From the NCBI GenBank assembly GCA_044507695.1, contig JBIQJD010000004.1, forward strand, positions 62,001 through 126,000: a stretch of 64,000 bases of DNA, in the 5' to 3' direction. Made by a program: the position numbers and the translations under genes. Positions 27,156-36,377 of this stretch are shown here, one piece after another. The stretch comes from JBIQJD01 sp044507695 (GTDB lineage Bacteria > Bacteroidota > Ignavibacteria > Ignavibacteriales > Ignavibacteriaceae). The notes under the pieces were generated by a model. The model saw only the letters and a program-made list of their open reading frames with translations. It did not search any database and was not told where the DNA came from. Position 1 is the first letter of the stretch; every line of letters begins with the position of its first letter.

Positions 27156-28118
27156 CTATTTGGAAAACTCAGTGAAGTAAAATACATCGCCTGCCTGCAC
27201 ACGATCTTTTGAAATCTCATCAACAACAGTAAAGAAAAAGTTTGCTTTATACCTGCCGTCGGCTTCACGGAAATTTTCATTTCTATCGACCCATTCATCG
27301 AACCGTGCTTCATTTACAGCAAGCTTTAACGAAACATTATACACAAGATTTCCCTGTGAATCTTTTGCAGGACCGGTAACAGAAATTGGTCCGCTATAGG
27401 AAACTTTCAACTGGTCCGGGCGTTCATCTGAAATGATTACATTAAATATTGTTGTTCTCTGAAGATCCTGTACATAAATATCTGCGCCGCTCATCTTTGT
27501 TGAAACACGCTCTATTTTAATTACAGGCTTGCGGTTTGGAATTACTTTCACACGCTCCTGCTGCGATCCAAATTTTACTATTACTTCTTTCTGATCAAGC
27601 AGATTAAATTTCTGTTCTTTACCCGGCTGCACAACTGCCAGCGGCTTATTCATATCTTTGGGATCATAAATGTATGTTGGAACTGTTCCGTTGTTTTTGG
27701 CAATATTCCATGTGTATTGTATGAAGGTCTGGCTGCTTGAAAGCGGAGACTGCATTACAGTTTCTTCTTTTACAATTTCAGGTTCTTCTTTTTTTTCTTC
27801 AATAACCGGCGGGGGGAGCTCGGCAATTTGTTCATTAAGCTTTTCCATCTTTTTCTGCATTGATGCTAATTTTTCACGAAGCTCAATATTCTCAACAGCA
27901 ATGTTTGTGTCAATTTTAATATCAAACTTCAAACCTTGTGCATAAAGTGAATCAATTAATGTAACAAGTGAATCTCTTACGGACCGGCTGACGACTTCAT
28001 CTTTACGCACAACCTCTCCCAAATCAAGATCAGCGCCTTTTAATGCAAGTACTGTAATAACAAAAATGTATAGTACCTGGTAAATAACAAACTTGCTGTC
28101 TTTATTCTCTCTTTTCAT
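27156..28118 (-). CDS. Single-span periplasmic protein, GldM/ExbD-like layout
   Basis: 320 residues. A short cytoplasmic head (MKRENKDSK) precedes one span (about 10-29, VIYQVLYIFVITVLALKGAD), reminiscent of the MYLVFIAMLALN start of GldM. A coiled coil covers ~75-100, then a Pro/Glu linker, then beta-rich domains (PNRKPVIKIERVSTKMSGADIY, YSGPISVTGPAKDSQGN). It sits three bases after the polytopic partner gene. I infer the peptidoglycan-side or outer-membrane-facing half of a motor-like pair. Direct homology to GldM is not shown. Confidence 0.6.
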   Translation of the reverse strand: MKRENKDSKFVIYQVLYIFVITVLALKGADLDLGEVVRKDEVVSRSVRDSLVTLIDSLYAQGLKFDIKIDTNIAVENIELREKLASMQKKMEKLNEQIAELPPPVIEEKKEEPEIVKEETVMQSPLSSSQTFIQYTWNIAKNNGTVPTYIYDPKDMNKPLAVVQPGKEQKFNLLDQKEVIVKFGSQQERVKVIPNRKPVIKIERVSTKMSGADIYVQDLQRTTIFNVIISDERPDQLKVSYSGPISVTGPAKDSQGNLVYNVSLKLAVNEARFDEWVDRNENFREADGRYKANFFFTVVDEISKDRVQAGDVFYFTEFSK

Positions 28119-28121
28119 GAT

Positions 28122-29120
28122 TTATCTTTTCACGATTATATTCTCAATACTTTTTAAAGCAGCAACAGTGTTGCCGTCTTTCAATGCTTCAGAAGCTTTC
28201 AGCAGAGAATTTGAAAGTGATTTTAATTCTTCAAGTTTATGGCCATCCACGCCGGAGAGATTATTTATTTTTTCCAGAAGCTGACTTGTTGCCGAGATAT
28301 ACTTGTATGTTTCTTTGGAGAGTGCGAGAGATTTTTCAAGAACTGAATTATACATTTCCATTTCATTTACAGAAAGATTGCTGCCGCCGTTTGATGACAA
28401 TTTAGAAATTTGTTTTTCCATCTGGGCGAGAAGTTTGCGGCTGTTTCTGAGCTGAATCTCTGTGTAATATCTTTCCTTAACTTCCTGAGCCCGGTTAATA
28501 ACATGCTGAAACTCTACACCTAAAGTATCAAATACAGGTTCAAAGAGTTTTCCTAATGCAAGAACAATTAATGATTTAATTTCAAACGGTACAGCAAGAC
28601 CAAGAAAAATTTCAGGGCCAAGCTTAATGCTGATCAGAAGAAGTGCTGCACCAATCAGCGGAAGTGCGGTTGCAATTCCATCAACTACACTTGCGGCTGA
28701 ACCGGTGAATCTATCTATAATTTCAGATGAAGTTGAATTAGTAACTTCATTCTTCAATTCATTAAAAGCTTTGAAAGCAAATCCTACAAAAACTAAATAA
28801 CTAACCACCGGCACCCACCAGAAGCTTATTGGTTCAATTGCCTGATTTAGCGGCTGCCATTCAGGAAACAGCACTTTTGCAAAATCTATTGTTATATATC
28901 CAAGAAGCGGTACAGAAGAGAGATCTAGAAAAAAAGATAAAATCAGTGCGATTAATGAAATGCTTAATGGTTTAATGATAATTGAAAAATTTAGCTTTTC
29001 AATTTTTTCTTTTTTGAAGGAAGCAAGCTGAATTTCAAGATCATCTTTTTCAAATAAGCTGGTGCTGCTATTATCGTGGAGTAAATCAGAATCGTTATTT
29101 AAAGTGGTATTGTTGTTCAT
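28122..29120 (-). CDS. Polytopic inner-membrane protein, MotA/ExbB/GldL-like layout
   Basis: 332 residues. A ~45-residue polar N-terminus is followed by hydrophobic segments near 50-75, 97-117, 147-165 and 168-192. The third segment (SVVDGIATALPLIGAALLLI) recalls the APLLGLLGTV segment of ExbB/TolQ. The C-terminal ~130 residues are helical and charged (AQEVKERYYTEIQLRNSRKL, MEKQISKL), as in GldL. The next gene encodes a single-span periplasmic protein, which is the usual partner order. Family assignment is inference from layout only. Confidence 0.55.
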   Translation of the reverse strand: MNNNTTLNNDSDLLHDNSSTSLFEKDDLEIQLASFKKEKIEKLNFSIIIKPLSISLIALILSFFLDLSSVPLLGYITIDFAKVLFPEWQPLNQAIEPISFWWVPVVSYLVFVGFAFKAFNELKNEVTNSTSSEIIDRFTGSAASVVDGIATALPLIGAALLLISIKLGPEIFLGLAVPFEIKSLIVLALGKLFEPVFDTLGVEFQHVINRAQEVKERYYTEIQLRNSRKLLAQMEKQISKLSSNGGSNLSVNEMEMYNSVLEKSLALSKETYKYISATSQLLEKINNLSGVDGHKLEELKSLSNSLLKASEALKDGNTVAALKSIENIIVKR

Positions 29121-29206
29121 TTTACCTCTTGGTTAAAATAAAATTTGTTAAAAAGCACCACTGTGTTTTTACCATAATATTTTCTTTTTGATGTGGTAAA
29201 TCACAG

Positions 29207-32200
29207 TTATTTCAACAGAAGCATTTTAATTGTCTTTGTATAGTCTCCTGAAACCAGCCTGCAGAAATAAGCACCGCTTGCCAAAGCGCTGCCATTAAAA
29301 TTTATTTTATAGTAACCGGCTGTTTTATACTCATTTAACAGTGTTGCAACTTCCGCGCCTAATGCATCATAAATTTTCAATGATACAAAACCATTTTCAG
29401 GAAGCTGATAGTTAATCATTGTTTCCGGATTGAAAGGATTAGGATAATTCTGGCTCAGGTAATATATATCCGGAATATTGTTTGATAACTCATTCAGCGT
29501 TTTCTCAATATAATTAGCTGTTCCTATAATCACTTTAAATTTATAACGATTATTTTTATTTATGAAATAATTGATCAAAGAATCAGAAATTATTTCTTTC
29601 TTATTCTCATCAAATATTTTAAAATTAAAATTCTTCGGAAAATTTCCCTGCTTCGTAAATGAAAGATTAACATGATCATCATGCTTATCATTTAAAAGAA
29701 TTAAATCCCAGCTTGCACCTTCAGTTCCGTTTATTAAACTTACTTCCAATTGTTCATTATCGGAATTTAATATATACATATTTAGTCCGCGCTCAATTCT
29801 TGGTGCAGCCGCATATTCAGTATGTTTTACTTCATCTGATTTTGAAAGATCATTATTAGAAATAGAAAAATAATTCCGGATTGATGTTTGTGAATTTGCT
29901 GCATCAGCACTTAAGTACCAGCCGTTTTCTTCAATAACAGCGGGATAAAAAAGCGGATTATACTTTCCGTATGTTTTAACATTTATTGTATTGAATGACG
30001 GATCAACAAAATATCCTTCACCCGGCTTCATGATATTTGTCATCTTATAAATTTTATTGTTCGTATCATATCTTCTTAAGATTACAGGCGGCACAACTTC
30101 AACATCAAAAAGAAAAGGACTTACAATTGTTTTCCAGTTTGTTCCCGGCACTGTTAGAATTGTATCTGTAAGTTTTCTTGTACGTAAATTTTCTTTGTAG
30201 GTGTATGATAACTTTAAAGTATCTTTAATTGATTGCGCTGCAAAGTAAGCAGTATTTGGCTGAAGAGAATATCCGCTGAAAACAGAGAATGAATCTGGAA
30301 CAGTGAAATCATATTTATAAATTATCCATTCACCATCCTTCATATTTTTCGTGCCGCCCAAATCTTTGAATAATGTATCGGCTACAACTTCTTCAAAAGG
30401 AAAACCAAACATTATCCATTTAACATTTGCATCTTCCGGTTTTTCTGCAGGGATTGATCTTGGTACGTTTATCGGAATAGTTTTATATTCTTTTAAAATT
30501 GATTGAATATTAGTCCACCCGGAAAGATCTATTGAATCAACCAGCTTATTGTTTTTACCCTTTGCAGTTAATTGCAGATTAAACAGCAATCCTCTGTGAT
30601 CAAGATATTCTTTGGGAATTTTATAATTGAAACTTCCATCATTCTCTGCTGATATTCTGTCTCCATGCCCGCCGCGGTAATAATTTACTTTAAAGTTTAA
30701 ATGATCATAACCATTCAAAAGAACCGGGTTCAAAGTAAAATTAAGCGGAGTGTTTTCATTCAGAATAATATCACTCCCGCTGAACTGATTTCCGTTCATT
30801 CTCAATTCATTCTGAATTTTATTTGCAGATGCAGCGCTGTCAAATGTTCCTTCAAGGTAGATGATTAATGTATCTTCACCAAAGCCGTTGTGAATAATTC
30901 TCATCGTATCAATTTTTGATTCTGAAAAATCCGGAATTGTGTACCTGATATTAATTAAAGCAGAATCACTTCTCTTAACTGTAATATTTTTTTGAAACTC
31001 ATTTACGAGTGTAAAATTATTTTGTGCAAATTCAATTTTTATATTGAGCGGAGCGTTGCCGGTATTTTTAAATACTAATGGTTTATCATTTTCTGAAAAT
31101 GCTTCAAATAATGAATCACTTAACTCCTCAACGCGCAGCAATGTTGAAGAGGCAAGTTCACCGCCTCTTCCGTATCCACTTAACGGAAAGATTAAAAGAG
31201 AATCAGGAAATGAATTAGTATAAACTGAAATTGATGCCGAGTGATAACCAAGATGCCGGGGTTTGAATTCAACATAGAAGTGTGCGGAATCATTCGCTTC
31301 AATAAGAAGTGAATCATTAATAACTTTAAAAGTCGCAGTATCCTGTCCGCTCACAGCAATTGAATCAATTCTCAGCCGGATATTGCCGCCTTTGTTGGAG
31401 ACAATAATATCTTTAACCGGTTTATCGACAGCGTCCACACTGTCATACGCCAGCGCTGAATCACTAAACACTGCTGCGGCTTTGAAAATAAGAACGTTGA
31501 CAGGCACAGTTAAAGTGTCTCTATCGTTAAAAGTATTATTTCTTATAAAATGAATAAAACCTTCTGTTAATCCCGTATCAATCCTGGTATTGATAAATTT
31601 AATTTTGAAAAATTCTTCCTCACCGGGCTCAATCACTGTTGATTGTTTATTGATTGTAAACAGAGAATCAGGAATAACTTTAATTGAATCAACAACAAAT
31701 AAATTATTTCCGTAATTGGAAACTGATAAGGTTCTTAATGTATCTATTCTGTTAACAGATAAATTTATTGTATCTGAAATAACAGATCTTGAAAATAAAA
31801 TTGCCGGTCTTGTTTTAAATCTGAAATGCACGCTCCAGCGGCTGCTGTCTCCTTCAGCATTGAACGCAGAGACACGCCAGAAGTAAGTAGTATCAAACAG
31901 TAGTGAATCGGTTTTAATTAATGAATCCGGAACGACGGAATCAACAAACAAAAAGTTAAAGAGTGAATCATATGCAATCTGAACCCTGTAAGAATCAGCT
32001 CCGGCAATATTATTCCATTTTAAAGTTGAAACCGGGAGAATATTCTTGCTGCTGTCTGAAGGCTCAGCAGGCAAAGGTTTTACAAGTATAGTTTTAAAAG
32101 AAAATTTTATCCAATCACTTTCACCGCCAGCTGAATTTTTTCCTCTCACTCTCCAGAAATATTTTGTGTTGTAAAGAAGTGAATCAACATCAATTAAAGT

Positions 32201-33259
32201 ATCCGCAAGACTATTATTTATTAATAAAGAAGAGAAGAGTGAATCAGTTGATAACTGAAAATCATAGTTTTCTGAAGAATCAACATTTTGCCAGATAAAA
32301 ACAACGGCAGTATCACGATTTCTTATTTGATTTTCCGGGGCAATTAATTCAGCATAACGCAGCTTTGTTTTTAAGGAATTTACTGCAGACCAGCTTCCAG
32401 AATCACCGCTGACATTTGTTGATGAAACTCTCCAGTAATATTGTTTATAAAATGAAAGTGAATCAATCTTCAACTGATTTGAAATTGTATCAATATCTTT
32501 AACCAAAGAATTTGATGAGAAGAGTGAATCCACTGCAAGCTGAAATTTATAGCGTGAAGCGCCGTTTACAATTCCCCATAAAAATGTTATGGAAGTATCC
32601 GCATTGATTATATTATCTGCGGGGCTTACAAGAGCAGCAGGTGCAAGCCTGGTTTTAAATTCTAAAATATCAGAGAAAGCGCTTTCAACATTATCAACAT
32701 TAATTCCTTTTACCCTCCAGTAATAAGTTGTGAGGTAACTAAGAGTTTTTACCGTGTAGAAAGTATCTTCTGTAATGTAATTGAACAGCTCACCAGCGAA
32801 TGATGCATCTTTTGAAAGCTGGAGCAAATACCTTGCATTCGTTTCTGAACCGCTCCATTTAAACAACTGATCTTTATCAATGTTAATTGAATTGTTTAAC
32901 GGACTGACCGGCTGGGGTACAGCCGGAGGCGGAGTAGTTTTAAAGCGCCAAACTTCTGACCAGTTTATTTCACCGCTTACTCTTACGCGCCAGTAATAAA
33001 TTGTACTTTGCTGAAGTTTTGCTAAAACAATTATGTTTCCTGCAAGAGATAAATTTCCAATTAGAATATTAAATGTGCTGTCTGTTGAATACTGAACCTC
33101 ATAAACAGAGCCGGGAGATGTTTCTTCCCACTGTAATTCAAGATCAATTGTTTTTTGATATTCAGAATTATCCGGCGGCGCAATTAACTGCGGCTGTGCA
33201 GCGCTGGTTTCTGCTGCAATCAATATTAATAAAAAAGTAAAGCTTAAAAATAATTTCAT
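29207..33259 (-). CDS. Giant T9SS cargo protein with FN3 and Ig-like repeats
   Basis: 1350 residues with a signal peptide ending ETSAAQ. Five fibronectin III-like domains run from ~25 to ~490, each with a YYWRV or YFWRV strand and a following FKT strand (for example YYWRVRVSGEINWSEVWRF). Next come ASH/choice-of-anchor-like Ig domains (LSVSNYGNNLFVVDSI, VSNKGGNIRLRIDSIAV, FKNTGNAPLNIKI). The C-terminus is a type A T9SS sorting domain (YLSQNYPNPFNPETMINYQL, ending TKTIKMLLLK). It should be exported and attached at the cell surface. Its place inside an envelope-protein gene set suggests it works with that apparatus rather than being a free enzyme. Confidence 0.85.
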   Translation of the reverse strand: MKLFLSFTFLLILIAAETSAAQPQLIAPPDNSEYQKTIDLELQWEETSPGSVYEVQYSTDSTFNILIGNLSLAGNIIVLAKLQQSTIYYWRVRVSGEINWSEVWRFKTTPPPAVPQPVSPLNNSINIDKDQLFKWSGSETNARYLLQLSKDASFAGELFNYITEDTFYTVKTLSYLTTYYWRVKGINVDNVESAFSDILEFKTRLAPAALVSPADNIINADTSITFLWGIVNGASRYKFQLAVDSLFSSNSLVKDIDTISNQLKIDSLSFYKQYYWRVSSTNVSGDSGSWSAVNSLKTKLRYAELIAPENQIRNRDTAVVFIWQNVDSSENYDFQLSTDSLFSSLLINNSLADTLIDVDSLLYNTKYFWRVRGKNSAGGESDWIKFSFKTILVKPLPAEPSDSSKNILPVSTLKWNNIAGADSYRVQIAYDSLFNFLFVDSVVPDSLIKTDSLLFDTTYFWRVSAFNAEGDSSRWSVHFRFKTRPAILFSRSVISDTINLSVNRIDTLRTLSVSNYGNNLFVVDSIKVIPDSLFTINKQSTVIEPGEEEFFKIKFINTRIDTGLTEGFIHFIRNNTFNDRDTLTVPVNVLIFKAAAVFSDSALAYDSVDAVDKPVKDIIVSNKGGNIRLRIDSIAVSGQDTATFKVINDSLLIEANDSAHFYVEFKPRHLGYHSASISVYTNSFPDSLLIFPLSGYGRGGELASSTLLRVEELSDSLFEAFSENDKPLVFKNTGNAPLNIKIEFAQNNFTLVNEFQKNITVKRSDSALINIRYTIPDFSESKIDTMRIIHNGFGEDTLIIYLEGTFDSAASANKIQNELRMNGNQFSGSDIILNENTPLNFTLNPVLLNGYDHLNFKVNYYRGGHGDRISAENDGSFNYKIPKEYLDHRGLLFNLQLTAKGKNNKLVDSIDLSGWTNIQSILKEYKTIPINVPRSIPAEKPEDANVKWIMFGFPFEEVVADTLFKDLGGTKNMKDGEWIIYKYDFTVPDSFSVFSGYSLQPNTAYFAAQSIKDTLKLSYTYKENLRTRKLTDTILTVPGTNWKTIVSPFLFDVEVVPPVILRRYDTNNKIYKMTNIMKPGEGYFVDPSFNTINVKTYGKYNPLFYPAVIEENGWYLSADAANSQTSIRNYFSISNNDLSKSDEVKHTEYAAAPRIERGLNMYILNSDNEQLEVSLINGTEGASWDLILLNDKHDDHVNLSFTKQGNFPKNFNFKIFDENKKEIISDSLINYFINKNNRYKFKVIIGTANYIEKTLNELSNNIPDIYYLSQNYPNPFNPETMINYQLPENGFVSLKIYDALGAEVATLLNEYKTAGYYKINFNGSALASGAYFCRLVSGDYTKTIKMLLLK

Positions 33260-33272
33260 AAAAAAATCTTAA

Positions 33273-33653
33273 TCAGTTTGGAGTGACGGGAAAACCAAAA
33301 GTATAAACTGTTTGAGCCGGCGGTTCATCATCGGGAATTAAAAAATAAATAACTGCTGCCAATACAGCAGCACCTGCAAAGTAATAAATCTCAGGCGCCA
33401 GCTTAAAGCCTTCTGATTTTGTATCATACAAATTCTGTTCAGATTGTTTTTCAAGTTCCTCATTGCCCGTTTTTCTTCCGGTATTATCTTCTTCATTTAA
33501 CTGAAGAAACTTTTCTTTAACATTCTTCTGTGATTTTAATGAAACTTTTACAGATGAAAGTTTAATTGATTCCTTTGTTTTCTCACCAGTATTTTTTGCT
33601 GAAGCTGAAAAACAAAATGAGAGGATGACGCAAACTGTTAAAATGTATTTCAT
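33273..33653 (-). CDS. Small membrane protein of unknown function
   Basis: About 126 residues from the ATG at 33653; an in-frame GTG lies 12 bases upstream. AGGAG precedes this ATG by 11 bases. A signal-like hydrophobic start ends CFSASAK, then a Lys/Glu-rich middle (NVKEKFLQLNEEDNTGRKTG), then a span near 90-107 (APEIYYFAGAAVLAAVIYFL) and a short tail. No family is recognised. Gaps of 13 and 23 bases tie it to its neighbours. Confidence 0.6.
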   Translation of the reverse strand: MKYILTVCVILSFCFSASAKNTGEKTKESIKLSSVKVSLKSQKNVKEKFLQLNEEDNTGRKTGNEELEKQSEQNLYDTKSEGFKLAPEIYYFAGAAVLAAVIYFLIPDDEPPAQTVYTFGFPVTPN

Positions 33654-33676
33654 CGTTAATATCACTCCTGAAAATT

Positions 33677-35617
33677 TTATTCAAGAACTGAGTTAAAGTA
33701 AAGATGCGCCTGTAAATATAATCTCAAATCAAGATCAGCGCCTGCCGGATGATATTGTTCGGGCTCATTAAATAAATTTCTGAGCAGAACATTTATCCAG
33801 ATTTTTTTATTCCACATCCACAAACCTGAAGATAACTCCGCAAGCAGCCCCGGCTTTATCTTTGTTTTATATTTTGCACGTGATTGATATTCAGAATAAA
33901 TATAGTTGTACCACAGCATTGAGGAAAAATATTTTAATCCGGCTGCAATTCCAAAATTATCAAACGGGTTGAAATTAATTCTTAATGAAACATTATGCTC
34001 AGGAAATTTTTCCCACTCCTGCTTTAATAAATTGCTTCCGTTCAGATTTTTCCGGTAATTATAAAAGATTTTTACAGATGATTTTTTTGATAAAGAAAAA
34101 TTTATTCCCGCAGATGCACCAAGCACTTTTAAATACTGATTTGAGTAAACATCAGTTGCGGAATTAAATGTTGAAGTTGTGGTATCATACTGGAAATACT
34201 GCCTTTCAGCATAAAAATCTGAAAAGCTTCTGAAGTTTGTTCCGATATCCATTGAAACCAGGGAATCAATTGTAAACCTGTAATTTAAATCAGCAGTAAA
34301 AATTTTTTTAGCATTGAAATTTCCCGGCAATTCCATGTTTACGTTTAATGAATCAATTCTGTAACCTTGCCTGCGCCAGTAAATAAAATTATTTTCTTCG
34401 GCTAAATTTATTTCACTGAAAGAAAAAGCAGTAGAGATTATGCTGCCGCGGTTTATCTTCCATAAACTACTAATGAATCCCTTGAGATTTTTTTCATCAT
34501 AATATTTTGAAACAAACATTCCAAACGATTGAGAAATATTTTCAGAAGGAAAAAGATCAATCCTGCCGTATAAATTTCTTAATTCATTATTCTTATCAAT
34601 CAGATTTTGAGAAGTAACTGCAGTGCTTCTTTGAAACCCGGTTCCAACAGCAGCTTTAAGATAATCTGCCCTGTAAAATATTTCTGCATTAAATAATAAT
34701 TGCTGCTCACCGAAATCAAAATTTACAGAGTGTGAATTGTTCAGATATCCTAATTCATTAACAGAAAGGGAAGCAGCATAATTAACTCCTATTTTACTGA
34801 AAAGAAAATTACCGTTGATCCCTAAATGTCTTAACTGCTGCTTAACAGGAATTTCATTTCCAGATGGAGCAAAGAAAAAATAATCATCATTGCTTGTTAC
34901 GGCGCCGGTAAAGCGATGATTCCCGTTAAAAGCTTTAATGCCAAGGTTTATGAAATATGAAACATCCTTTGTTTTGTTATCATCTTTATTAAGAAAAGAA
35001 ATTCTATCATTTATTGCGGGATCAGTTTCAAAATATTCCTCATGCTTTATTGAACCTTTAAGCTGCCATTCATCCGAAGCCGCGTTTATACCTGCCGAAT
35101 ATGTTTGTGAAAGTTTATCAACATTGGGTGTGCTTTCCTTTGTAAATACAAGCGGACCGGGATCTCCGGTTTCATCTCCAACAGAGCCTGCAGCGTGAAA
35201 GGATAATCCTTTGCCCGGCGTTTTAGTGTGAATGTGTATCAATCCGTTTTGAATAAATTTACCGTTATATATTTGCGGCGTGCTAAGTAATTCAACATAA
35301 TCAATCTGATTTATTGTAAGGGGAAGCAGATTTAAATTCTGAACATCAAAAATGCCGATATTAATTTCTTCCCCGTCAATCATTACAATTGCGTTCTGCC
35401 TGCTGTAGGTTGAAAGATTATTTGCTGAAAAGAAATTGGTTGATCCATCAATTGTAATTGTATTCCATCTGTCAGCCAAAGAAAGTATTTCAGCAGCGGA
35501 TGTAATTCCTGATTGCTTTATCATTTCTTCAGTAATTATCTGAACAGCGGGATCAGGATTTTGCTGCGCAAATAAATAATTCTGAAATATTAATATGAAT
35601 ATCAGAATGTACTTCAA
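33677..35617 (-). CDS. TonB-plug-like outer-membrane beta-barrel protein
   Basis: 646 residues, signal peptide ending LFAQ. The N-terminal ~120 residues look like a TonB-dependent receptor plug (VQIITEEMIKQSGITSAAEIL, NAIVMIDGEEINI, INQIDYVELLSTPQIYNG, GLIHIHTKTPGKG). The remainder is a ~22-strand-type barrel region with aromatic-ended strands and finishes in LRLYLQAHLYFNSVLE. No carboxypeptidase-like or SusD partner is present. It could be a receptor or a channel of the envelope set. Its start overlaps the upstream gene by four bases. Confidence 0.72.
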   Translation of the reverse strand: MKYILIFILIFQNYLFAQQNPDPAVQIITEEMIKQSGITSAAEILSLADRWNTITIDGSTNFFSANNLSTYSRQNAIVMIDGEEINIGIFDVQNLNLLPLTINQIDYVELLSTPQIYNGKFIQNGLIHIHTKTPGKGLSFHAAGSVGDETGDPGPLVFTKESTPNVDKLSQTYSAGINAASDEWQLKGSIKHEEYFETDPAINDRISFLNKDDNKTKDVSYFINLGIKAFNGNHRFTGAVTSNDDYFFFAPSGNEIPVKQQLRHLGINGNFLFSKIGVNYAASLSVNELGYLNNSHSVNFDFGEQQLLFNAEIFYRADYLKAAVGTGFQRSTAVTSQNLIDKNNELRNLYGRIDLFPSENISQSFGMFVSKYYDEKNLKGFISSLWKINRGSIISTAFSFSEINLAEENNFIYWRRQGYRIDSLNVNMELPGNFNAKKIFTADLNYRFTIDSLVSMDIGTNFRSFSDFYAERQYFQYDTTTSTFNSATDVYSNQYLKVLGASAGINFSLSKKSSVKIFYNYRKNLNGSNLLKQEWEKFPEHNVSLRINFNPFDNFGIAAGLKYFSSMLWYNYIYSEYQSRAKYKTKIKPGLLAELSSGLWMWNKKIWINVLLRNLFNEPEQYHPAGADLDLRLYLQAHLYFNSVLE

Positions 35618-36198
35618 TTAAAAAAATCCTTCAGCCATTTTGGTGAATCAAACTTGTAAGCCAATCCGCCTGAGAGATAGTAATATTTTAATTTCTTTTT
35701 TGTGAACAGGACAGTTATATCCGAAGAGACAGAAAGAAAAAGATTGTTTATTACTTCATTGCTTAAACGGAAATTAACGCCGGCGGAAAATTCACTTTCA
35801 TTTTTTTCATATTCACTAAGTTCGTTGGAATCAAAATTCATCATGAAATGCCCGAGTTCAATTCCGCTGTAAAGAAAAAAATTGAGCGGGAATTTTATCT
35901 CATCTCCTATTCCTGCAAAAACATATTTCTCCCTGAAATCGGGATACAAATCTTCCTTACCCGTGTACGGCATTGCAATCATTCCAAACTGAAGCTTGCC
36001 GAAATAAAACGGAGTTTCAAATACAAATTTATAACCGCGCTGATACTCCCAGAAATTGCTTGTATAATTTTTATTGAATGGTGTTGAGATGTTCATCTCA
36101 ATTTTAAAAGTAGAGAAGGGCATTTCTTTCTGCGGATAAATCTCTGCAAAAGCAGAAATTAAAATAATTATTGCAATAGCAGCGCCGTTTTTTATCAT
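35614..36198 (-). CDS. Small outer-membrane beta-barrel-like protein
   Basis: 194 residues with a signal peptide (~1-22, ending EIYPQ). The rest alternates in hydrophobicity like a small eight- to ten-strand barrel (FVFETPFYFGKLQFGMIAM, FFLYSGIELGHFMMNF, YYLSGGLAYKF). No named family is apparent. It is the first gene of the leftward set that runs to 24854. Confidence 0.65.
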   Translation of the reverse strand: MIKNGAAIAIIILISAFAEIYPQKEMPFSTFKIEMNISTPFNKNYTSNFWEYQRGYKFVFETPFYFGKLQFGMIAMPYTGKEDLYPDFREKYVFAGIGDEIKFPLNFFLYSGIELGHFMMNFDSNELSEYEKNESEFSAGVNFRLSNEVINNLFLSVSSDITVLFTKKKLKYYYLSGGLAYKFDSPKWLKDFFN

Positions 36199-36284
36199 AA
36201 GACATCTTTTGTATTAAAGCCCGAAGTTTCACTGCAATTTAACTTTTAGAATTTTAAGGTAAAAATATAATCAGCTCAAATTTC

Positions 36285-36316
36285 TTGACATTAATTATAA
36301 TTGTTTTTTATCTTTT
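36285..36316 (+). promoter_or_regulatory. FCB-like promoter for the first OmpA-like gene
   Basis: TTGACA (36285-36290), an 18-base spacer and TATCTTTT (36309-36316) resemble the TTTG / TAnnTTTG promoter of Bacteroidota and relatives. The OmpA-like gene starts about 60 bases on. Confidence 0.4.
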
Positions 36317-36377
36317 TACCGTTATACCGCAAGGGCTTAAATTATTTTCTAAAGAGATGCACGTCTGAGGGATTAAA

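Noticed and set aside
24854..36198. Canonical gldKLMN secretion genes
   Set aside because: The layout is only reminiscent. I see no GldK (sulfatase-modifying fold) or clear GldN, so the name was not applied.
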